Assembly: GCA_903822545.1 (NCBI GenBank) | Contig: CAIJPN010000159.1 | Span: forward strand, 1 to 64,000 | DNA: 64,000 bases | Direction: 5' to 3' | Source of the DNA: an uncultured Anaerolineae bacterium | GTDB taxonomy: Bacteria; Chloroflexota; Anaerolineae; Anaerolineales; Villigracilaceae | Part shown: positions 58,507-64,000 of the stretch, piece by piece | Layout: every line of letters starts with the position of its first letter | Numbering within the stretch: position 1 is the first letter of the stretch | Notes under the pieces: model-generated | What the model was told of the DNA's origin: nothing | The model's input: only the letters and a program-made list of their open reading frames with translations | The model's database searches: none | Made by a program: the position numbers and the translations under genes

Positions 58507-59280
58507 TCACGATCCGGTGAAGCTCAATACCAGGCTGCGGGCCAGCAGGTACCAGCCATCCACCATTACGAACAGCAGCAGTTTGAAGGGCAGCGAGACC
58601 AGCGAAGGCGGCAGCATCATCATACCCATCGAAAGCAGGATGCTCGACACCACCAGGTCGATGATCAGGAAGGGGATGTAGAGCACAAATCCCATAGTGA
58701 AGGCGGTGCGCAGTTCGCTGATAACAAAGGCCGGGAAGAGTGTTACGGTGGCGATGTCATCCAGCGTGGCGGGCTGGGCTTCTTTGCCCAAGTCGATGAA
58801 AAGCTGGATGTCTTTGGGGCGCGTCTGTTTGAACATGAACTCGCGGATGGGTTTTTGGGTCAACTTCCAGGCCGTGTCCTGGTCGATTTGCTCATTCAGG
58901 TAGGGTTGGATGGCGGTTTCATCGATCTGCTTGTAGATGGGGGCCATGATGAAGAAGGTTAATAGCAGCGAGAGGCCGATGAGCACCTGGTTGGGCGGGA
59001 TGGATGGTGTGCCGATGGCGCTGCGCACCATTGAGAGTACGATGACGATGCGGGTAAAGGAGGTCGCCAGGATGAGGATGGTCGGGGCCAGCGAAAGCAC
59101 TGTCATTAAGACCAGCAGCTGCACGCCCGATGTGACCTGTTTGGGCTCGGTGGCACCCGGGTCAATGGTCAGCGAGACGCCGGGAGCCGAGGCGGTGGAG
59201 CAGCTGGTCAGGAGCAGGGTCAACAGCGCCAGGGTGAGGATGTAACGCGCGGCCTGGGGACGAACTTTTTTTGCAGACAT
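58507..59280 (-). CDS. fliP: Flagellar biosynthetic protein FliP
   Basis: 257 aa export-gate subunit. The mature part shows the family signatures VLMTVLSLAPTILILATSFTR, IVIVLSMVRSAIGTPSIPPN and FPAFVISELRTAFTMGFVLY, plus LVVSSILLSMGMMMLPP. FliP normally has a cleaved signal sequence; here the leader ARYILTLALLTLLLTSCSTA ends with a lipobox-like LTSC, so the protein may be processed as a lipoprotein or the Cys may be incidental. Start ATG 59280; fliO stops 7 nt before. Gene order fliO-fliP-fliQ is canonical. Confidence 0.93.
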   Translation of the reverse strand: MSAKKVRPQAARYILTLALLTLLLTSCSTASAPGVSLTIDPGATEPKQVTSGVQLLVLMTVLSLAPTILILATSFTRIVIVLSMVRSAIGTPSIPPNQVLIGLSLLLTFFIMAPIYKQIDETAIQPYLNEQIDQDTAWKLTQKPIREFMFKQTRPKDIQLFIDLGKEAQPATLDDIATVTLFPAFVISELRTAFTMGFVLYIPFLIIDLVVSSILLSMGMMMLPPSLVSLPFKLLLFVMVDGWYLLARSLVLSFTGS

Positions 59281-59286
59281 GGGGCC

Positions 59287-59775
59287 TTATCCCTTTATGG
59301 ATTGCAGCACGGCGCTGAAATCGAGCCCTGGCTGGGGGGCGGATACCGGGGCGGGGGTTCCTGCGCCTTCGAAAGGCGCGATCAGGGCGATGGAGTTATC
59401 TGTTGCGCCGATCAGGTACTTCTGGTCGCCGATGGAGACGAGGTGCAGGGCCTGTTTGGGCGAGAGCCGCACTGTTTCGAGCAGTTGCAGCTGATGGGTT
59501 GGGCCTGCCTGGGGGCCGAGGTTCATCCAGCGGCGGTAAATGGCCGCGCTGGCAAAGACCAGCAGCAGGACGCCGATCAGCTTGATAAAAACATCAAAAA
59601 AATACAGCGGGGATGAATCCAACATCCCATTGGCTGGGGCCGGGGTGGCGCTGCCCAATGCCGCCAGCGCCAGGGTGGCCAACAGACTGAAGGCCAGCAG
59701 GCCAGCCGTCAGTTTTTGGCGCGGGGTGCTGGTTTCGAGCCACTTTTTTAGCAGGGCGGGCAGCTTGTCCATCAC
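59287..59775 (-). CDS. fliO: Flagellar biosynthetic protein FliO
   Basis: 162 aa. One hydrophobic N-terminal segment (LTAGLLAFSLLATLALAALG) and a second (FIKLIGVLLLVFASAAIYRR) precede a small cytoplasmic domain (LQLLETVRLSPKQALHLVSI, then YLIGATDNSIALI), which is the FliO pattern. FliO assists FliP assembly and is poorly conserved, so position between fliN and fliP is important evidence. It overlaps fliN by 4 nt (ATGA). Confidence 0.8.
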   Translation of the reverse strand: MMDKLPALLKKWLETSTPRQKLTAGLLAFSLLATLALAALGSATPAPANGMLDSSPLYFFDVFIKLIGVLLLVFASAAIYRRWMNLGPQAGPTHQLQLLETVRLSPKQALHLVSIGDQKYLIGATDNSIALIAPFEGAGTPAPVSAPQPGLDFSAVLQSIKG

Positions 59776-60113
59776 GAGTTCCTGTCGTTTCGGTTAGACA
59801 TCATCTCGGTGATGCGTACGCCGAATTTGTCATCGACAACAACCACTTCGCCGCGCGCCACCATGCAGTCGTTGACGAAAATATCCACCGGGTCACCGGC
59901 CAGCCGGTCGAGTTCGACCACCGAGCCGTGCTGGAGTTCGAGGATTTGCGAAAGCTGCATACGGGTGCGGCCCAGTTCCACGGTCACGCGCAGGCTAACA
60001 TCCATCAGCAGGTCGATGTTGCCAGTGCTGGCAGTTTTACGTCCGGTTTGATCGGGTTTGGCGCCGGATGGCATTCCGGTGAGATTTTCCAAGTTTTCCA
60101 TCATAGGGTTCAC
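59772..60113 (-). CDS. fliN: Flagellar motor switch protein FliN
   Basis: 113 aa with a Gly/Ser/Thr-rich N-terminus and a SpoA (surface presentation of antigens) domain: LMDVSLRVTVELGRTRMQLS, ILELQHGSVVELDRLAGDPV and ARGEVVVVDDKFGVRI. It is a short single-domain FliN without the CheC fusion (FliY). Forms the C-ring with FliM and FliG. Six nt after fliM; overlaps fliO. Confidence 0.93.
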   Translation of the reverse strand: MNPMMENLENLTGMPSGAKPDQTGRKTASTGNIDLLMDVSLRVTVELGRTRMQLSQILELQHGSVVELDRLAGDPVDIFVNDCMVARGEVVVVDDKFGVRITEMMSNRNDRNS

Positions 60114-60119
60114 CTTTGG

Positions 60120-61154
60120 CTAGTAATTGGTTTGTACTTGATCTGTTTCGTGGTAGACGCCCGTGATCTGGATGCCGATATTTTTGCGGGCGCGCCCGAC
60201 TTTGCCGTAGAACTGCTTTTTGTTGGCAACCTGCACTACCATTGGGCTGTCAATGGTCTGGTCCAGTTCGATTACATCTCCCACCGAGAGATTCAGCAGG
60301 TCGCGCAATGTCACATCGGCGTTTCCCAGGATGACTTTGATCGGGATGACCGCGCGCTGCATGGTGCGGATGGCGGCCTGGCGCAGGGCCGGGTCTTGCT
60401 GCTGTTCTTTGCGTCCGGCGATCCAGATGTGCGGATTGAGCACGTTGGTGATGGGCTTGAGCGTGTTGAAGGGGATGAACAGGCTCATGGTGCCGGTGAC
60501 GCCCTGGATGCTGATTTCGATGGTCAGCAGGATGATGCGTTCGTTGCCCATCATCATGGTGACCCAGTGCTGGTTGACGGTGCTGTCTTCGAGGGAAGGC
60601 TCCAGTGGGACAACTTTGCTCCAGGCGATTTTCATGTCGCCGAGCATGTGTTCCACCAGCCCGCGCAAGAGTGACTGGTCGATCTCGGTCAGGGCGCGGG
60701 CGGTAACGCGTCCTTCGATCTTGCCGCCCAGGCGCTGCTCCAGGATCAGGTAGCTGACGTTCTGGCTCATGGTCAGCACCATGTGCCCCGGCAGCGGGGC
60801 CAGTGAGATCATGTGGAAGAGTGTGTTGACCGGGAAATCCTTGATAAAGTCTGCAAACCGCCCCTGTTCCATGTGGACAAGGTGCGGGCGCACGTTGGTG
60901 CGCAGGAAGGTTGGTAGCGAGGTGGTCAGGCGTTCGCTCAGGTCTTCGTGTACCAGTTCCACCGCGCGCATCTGTTCCTTTGAGAAACGAGCAGGTGACC
61001 AGAAGTTGTATGGCTGGATGCTCTTTTTGCCATCTTCGGTCTTGGGCCGCTCGCCTGGCTGGTTCATCATCTCAGCCAGGTTGATGCGGTCCTCTTTCTG
61101 CTCCATCTCAATGGCGCCAGAGAGCAAGGCATCAATTTCAGATTGGTTTAGCAT
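60120..61154 (-). CDS. fliM: Flagellar motor switch protein FliM
   Basis: 344 aa. The CheY-binding N-terminal peptide is LNQSEIDALLSG. The middle CheC-like domain spans ~50-230 (WSPARFSKEQMRAVELVHED, GHMVLTMSQNVSYLILEQRLGG) and the C-terminal SpoA domain ~255-330 (IPIKVILGNADVTLRDLLNL, VGDVIELDQTIDSPMVVQV). It lacks no expected part. It sets rotor direction on phospho-CheY binding. Start ATG 61154, 2 nt after fliL. Confidence 0.94.
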   Translation of the reverse strand: MLNQSEIDALLSGAIEMEQKEDRINLAEMMNQPGERPKTEDGKKSIQPYNFWSPARFSKEQMRAVELVHEDLSERLTTSLPTFLRTNVRPHLVHMEQGRFADFIKDFPVNTLFHMISLAPLPGHMVLTMSQNVSYLILEQRLGGKIEGRVTARALTEIDQSLLRGLVEHMLGDMKIAWSKVVPLEPSLEDSTVNQHWVTMMMGNERIILLTIEISIQGVTGTMSLFIPFNTLKPITNVLNPHIWIAGRKEQQQDPALRQAAIRTMQRAVIPIKVILGNADVTLRDLLNLSVGDVIELDQTIDSPMVVQVANKKQFYGKVGRARKNIGIQITGVYHETDQVQTNY

Positions 61155-61156
61155 GG

Positions 61157-61750
61157 CTACTGCACCACAAATTCTGTGAAATAAATGGCGATGATATACA
61201 GGTCTGGGAGCTTGTGCTCCAGGCTTTCCATGATTTCTGCACGCAGTTTTTCTTTACCTTCGGCGGTATACAGGTCTTCATAGGTTTTGGTGGAAAGCAG
61301 GGTGATGACGGTATCATCCATGATGGGCAGGCGGCTTTCGAGCTTGCCCTTAAATTCTTCCAGGTAGAGGGTTTTTTCCTCTTCGGGCAGCGTCTCATAT
61401 TCCGGGTTGTCTGGCGCGAACTCCACCACCACGGTCAGGCGAATGTATTTCCTGCCGGTAGGGTCAACCAGATTAATGATTTTGGTTGACATATCCATCA
61501 TGATGCCATGCCCCGGTTTGATATCTTCCACATCTGGCTCTGGGGTGGCCGTAATCACCACGACCGACCCGAATGTGGCTGCCGGGGCCTCCTCGCCTGT
61601 GGCGCTTCCCTCGTCATACACCAGGCGGAATGGTTTTGGCAGGTCATCGGGCGCGAAAACCACATACGCTGTCACCAGCGAAATCAGGGCTGTCAGGGTC
61701 AAAACGATTTGCGAAATAATGTTCAAAACTTTCAGGATTTTGTTGAGCAT
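61157..61750 (-). CDS. fliL: Flagellar basal body-associated protein FliL
   Basis: 197 aa. One N-terminal membrane helix (IISQIVLTLTALISLVTAYVVF) is followed by a disordered segment with acidic and Glu-rich stretches. The FliL domain (IINLVDPTGRKYIRLTVVVE, FKGKLESRLPIMDDTVITLL) ends LYIIAIYFTEFVVQ, the typical xxF(V/A)VQ ending. It supports stator units under load. Between motB and fliM as in many flagellar operons. Confidence 0.9.
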   Translation of the reverse strand: MLNKILKVLNIISQIVLTLTALISLVTAYVVFAPDDLPKPFRLVYDEGSATGEEAPAATFGSVVVITATPEPDVEDIKPGHGIMMDMSTKIINLVDPTGRKYIRLTVVVEFAPDNPEYETLPEEEKTLYLEEFKGKLESRLPIMDDTVITLLSTKTYEDLYTAEGKEKLRAEIMESLEHKLPDLYIIAIYFTEFVVQ

Positions 61751-61768
61751 AAGTCACCGCTTTCTACG

Positions 61769-62545
61769 CTATGGCGCAATCGCCGGGGGGTTGATGTTGA
61801 TCAGGTTGGTTTCTACCTGGTAAACGATGATGATTTCGACACGGGCGTTCAGCGCCCGATGTTGGTCTGAGTCATTGGGGAAGACCGGGGAAAATTCACC
61901 CTGCCCGGAAATGATGAACCGGTCTGGGGAAACACCAGCGTTGATCATGTACCGCCCCACCGACATGGCGCGGGCCAGCGATAATTCCCAGTTGGTGGGG
62001 TAGAGCGGGTTGGTGGATGGCAGGTCGCTGGTGTGACCAACCAGCCGGATTTTGTTGCTGATGGGCCGCACCATCCCGGTGATTGTATCCAGTACGGGCA
62101 GTGCTTCAGGGGGCAAATCGGCCTGGCCTTCCTGGAAGATCAACTTTTCACTAAGTGAGATCAAAATCCCTTCGATGTTGGTCTGCACACTGACCTGGTT
62201 GCCCAGGTGCTGCGAGGCCAGCATACTGGTCAACTGCCCGGCCACTTCTTCCGACTGGGTTGGCCCTTCGGGGATACCGGGGATGACGATGGGCTTGGCT
62301 GTACCCTCCTCAGAGTTGCCGCCTGCCTGGTTGATCTGACTGTCAACCACTTGCGAGGCTCCACCCAGCGAGAAGGCCGAGCGCATACTTTCGGCCAGGC
62401 GCTTGTACTTTTCCACATTTACCTGTCCCATTGAGTAGAGGATGACGAACAACACCATCAACAGGGTGATAAAGTCGGCGTAGCTGACGAGCCAGCGCTC
62501 GTCATGGCCCTCATGTTCCTCCTCGTGCTTTTTCTTGCGCGACAT
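61769..62545 (-). CDS. motB: Flagellar motor protein MotB
   Basis: 258 aa stator subunit. The charged N-terminus (MSRKKKHEEEHEGHDERW) is followed by LVSYADFITLLMVLFVILYSM, containing the proton-binding Asp. The OmpA-like peptidoglycan-binding domain (~115-250) contains IRLVGHTSDLPSTNPLYPTN, WELSLARAMSVGRYMI and ISGQGEFSPVFPNDSD. Its start ATG 62545 lies 2 nt after the motA stop. Ion type (H+ or Na+) cannot be decided from sequence alone. Confidence 0.93.
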   Translation of the reverse strand: MSRKKKHEEEHEGHDERWLVSYADFITLLMVLFVILYSMGQVNVEKYKRLAESMRSAFSLGGASQVVDSQINQAGGNSEEGTAKPIVIPGIPEGPTQSEEVAGQLTSMLASQHLGNQVSVQTNIEGILISLSEKLIFQEGQADLPPEALPVLDTITGMVRPISNKIRLVGHTSDLPSTNPLYPTNWELSLARAMSVGRYMINAGVSPDRFIISGQGEFSPVFPNDSDQHRALNARVEIIIVYQVETNLININPPAIAP

Positions 62546-62547
62546 GG

Positions 62548-63357
62548 TTATGCCTGGGCTTTCTGGGCCTTGCCAGCGGGTTTCTTTTCGCCTTCTTCGC
62601 CGGTTACTTCGTGCGGAGGCAGGTACGCATTCAACTTATCGCGCACAATGCGCGGATTTTCGCCAGCCTGGATGGCCAGCACGCCGTCCATTTGCATTGT
62701 GCGGTTGCGGACTTCTTCCTCGCTTTTGGCTTTGAGTTTGCCCGAGATTGGCAGGTAGATCAGGTTGGCGCTCAGCAAGCCCCACAATGTGGCCAGGAAG
62801 GCCGAGGCGATGGCTTCACCCAGTGCGCTGGGGTTATCAAGCTGCTTCAACACGGCGATCAGCCCCATAACGGTGCCGATGATGCCGAATGTAGGCGCAA
62901 AACCGGCTGCCGATGCAAAAAAGCCGATGCCGTGCTTGTGGCGGGCTTTCATTTGGTCGATCACATTTTCCATAATGGCTTCCACCTGCTCCGAGTCGAT
63001 CCCATCCACCACCATTGAGATACCTTTGCGCAAGAACGGGTCTTCAATCTTTTTACTATCTTCTTCCAGCGCCAGCAGGCCTTCGCGGCGGGCTTTATCA
63101 GCAAGCTTGGTCAAAAGCTCAATCGTCCCTTTGGCATCGAAAGGTTTGGTGAGGAAGGCTTTCATAATGTATTTGGGAAACTGCATGGCAACATGCAACG
63201 GGGTGGTGATGATGGTTGCCCCAAGTGATCCACCAAAAATCAACAGGATGGCTGCCGGGGCTGCGAATAATTCTGCCGGTGATCCGCCATCCAGGATCAT
63301 GACAGCGATGACTGTGGTGAGGGCAATGACAAGTCCTGCGATTGATGCAATATCCAT
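62548..63357 (-). CDS. motA: Flagellar motor protein MotA
   Basis: 269 aa, four membrane helices: IAGLVIALTTVIAVMIL, FAAPAAILLIFGGSLGATII, GFFASAAGFAPTFGIIGTVMGLIAVL and AIASAFLATLWGLLSANLIYLPI. The cytoplasmic loop between TM2 and TM3 carries the charged residues that touch FliG. The C-terminal tail is charged and ends KPAGKAQKAQA. Pairs with MotB as stator. Confidence 0.93.
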   Translation of the reverse strand: MDIASIAGLVIALTTVIAVMILDGGSPAELFAAPAAILLIFGGSLGATIITTPLHVAMQFPKYIMKAFLTKPFDAKGTIELLTKLADKARREGLLALEEDSKKIEDPFLRKGISMVVDGIDSEQVEAIMENVIDQMKARHKHGIGFFASAAGFAPTFGIIGTVMGLIAVLKQLDNPSALGEAIASAFLATLWGLLSANLIYLPISGKLKAKSEEEVRNRTMQMDGVLAIQAGENPRIVRDKLNAYLPPHEVTGEEGEKKPAGKAQKAQA

Positions 63358-63416
63358 ACGCTACTCCTGGTGCAAATACTTCCAGCCTGTGAAGTTCAAT
63401 CTACACGGGCTGGCCG

Positions 63417-63620
63417 CTACGATTTTTCGATAATGTAGGCCGCAAGGGTTTTGCGGCGGTACTCAATAAAACGCTCGGCGATCTCCTCGGGCGTATCCTT
63501 TACAACCACTTTCTTATTGCCCACCAGGGTGACAATCGTATCGGGCGTCGCTTCGACGGTTTGAATCAGCTCCGGGTTGATATAAAATTTCGAGCCATTC
63601 CTGCGAGTGAGATAGATCAC
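63417..63620 (-). CDS. flbD: Flagellar protein FlbD
   Basis: 67 aa. MIYLTRRNGSKFYINPELIQ, then DTIVTLVGNKKVVVKDTPEE is the full FlbD family pattern. The start is GTG 63620, with AAGGA 8 nt upstream. FlbD is a small protein found between flgE and motA in many flagellar clusters; its role is unsettled, with some motility-regulatory evidence. First supported gene of the motor operon. Confidence 0.92.
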   Translation of the reverse strand: MIYLTRRNGSKFYINPELIQTVEATPDTIVTLVGNKKVVVKDTPEEIAERFIEYRRKTLAAYIIEKS

Positions 63621-63827
63621 GGGGATATTCCTTTTTAGGCAAACAGGCGGGGTTTTTCCTGCATAAATTTAGCATGCCGGGCTTTCTTTTCCTGTAAATT
63701 GACCGTGAAAGGAATATAAAGAACGGCTAAAAAACGCGCGCGGAACCGGGCTATTCCCACTCGTAGCCCGTACTCCTTACCCAAAAATGCCAGTCAACCC
63801 TTGCCCCCTCGCATCAGCCTGCCATCC

Positions 63828-64000
63828 CTACCCGCTTACAGCCACAATCTGGCGGGTTTTGACAGCCGTATAACTGAACGATTGATAAACCGCCGGCCGT
63901 GAACTTGCTCCCGGCCCGGTTTTCATACCCCATACCATCCGGCCAGCCGCATCCACCCAGTCATTGCCATCCCCACTGGCGTAAACCGTGTCACCGGCAG
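63828..64000 (-). CDS. C-terminal fragment of an unidentified protein (partial)
   Basis: On the minus strand a frame is open from the right edge to TAG at 63828-63830, giving about 56 residues (GDTVYASGDGNDWVDAAGRM ... QIVAVSG). Codon third positions look coding, but I do not recognise a family, and it does not look like a typical hook or flagellin end. Could be a non-flagellar secreted protein or chance. The 207 nt between it and flbD hold an inverted repeat (GGGCTA/TAGCCC near 63748-63770, minus) and a weak extended -10 (TGCTAAAT, 63674-63667). Confidence 0.35.
   Translation of the reverse strand, partial: AGDTVYASGDGNDWVDAAGRMVWGMKTGPGASSRPAVYQSFSYTAVKTRQIVAVSG

Overview
The window is a bacterial chromosome segment, fairly GC-rich by eye, and most likely from a Chloroflexota bacterium of the Anaerolineae type. 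That placement is inference. It rests on lipoprotein substrate-binding proteins with Pro/Thr/Ala-rich linkers, a LysM protein with a Thr-Pro linker, a COG2403 (cyclic 2,3-diphosphoglycerate synthetase-like) GTPase, no visible outer-membrane genes, and many G/C-rich palindromic intergenic repeats. I see no rRNA, tRNA, CRISPR array, transposase or phage gene.

Layout. 1-3.3 kb: 3' part of a secreted ExeM/NucH-type nuclease, then a frameshifted DUF4367-like gene. 3.4-8.9 kb (minus): complete branched-chain amino acid-type ABC transporter livK-livH-livM-livG-livF. 9.0-11.3 kb: XRE-cupin regulator, AIM24-family protein, small membrane protein. 11.5-14.1 kb (minus): polysaccharide operon of glycosyltransferase, deacetylase and formyltransferase. 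14.4-16.6 kb: a decayed Eis-type acetyltransferase pseudogene, an unknown protein and a membrane methyltransferase.

16.8-24 kb is a phosphate island. A Pho-box-like array of 11-nt repeats precedes pstS-pstC-pstA-pstB, an ArsC-type phosphatase/reductase, phoU and a cyclic-nucleotide-binding protein. A convergent sixA-CHAD pair (phosphohistidine phosphatase plus polyphosphate-binding-type domain) follows. 24.3-32 kb holds two methyltransferases, a 51-aa Flp-type pilin with a perfect Shine-Dalgarno sequence, miaB, a three-gene copper-handling operon (YtkA/FixH-like, SafE-like, 66-aa CxxC...CCxGC protein), a serine hydrolase and an MFS transporter.

32-48 kb: uvrA (carrying an in-frame palindromic repeat), a LysM protein, rpsT, argS (with a heptamer tandem repeat), a GTPase gene behind a multi-helix leader, yjbQ, a membrane protein, and a thiamine module (TPP riboswitch with terminator, then thiamine pyrophosphokinase, then ThiB-like lipoprotein). 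An aldose-epimerase-like protein, msrA, clpC and a DsbA-like protein follow.

48.5-64 kb (minus) is a motility and signalling region. The flagellar cluster runs flbD-motA-motB-fliL-fliM-fliN-fliO-fliP-fliQ, then an HDOD protein, a lone receiver, a chemoreceptor, and three sensory genes (receiver-HD-GYP, receiver-histidine kinase, multi-PAS/GAF histidine kinase). fliR, flhB and flhA do not follow fliQ here.

The observations I find most worth checking are: an ~80-bp double-hairpin element present in two inverted copies with compensatory base changes (one inside uvrA, one supplying the ribosome-binding site of the thiamine pyrophosphokinase gene); the structured leader before the GTPase gene; the 11-nt Pho-box array; the heptamer repeat inside argS; and the phosphate/polyphosphate gene grouping.
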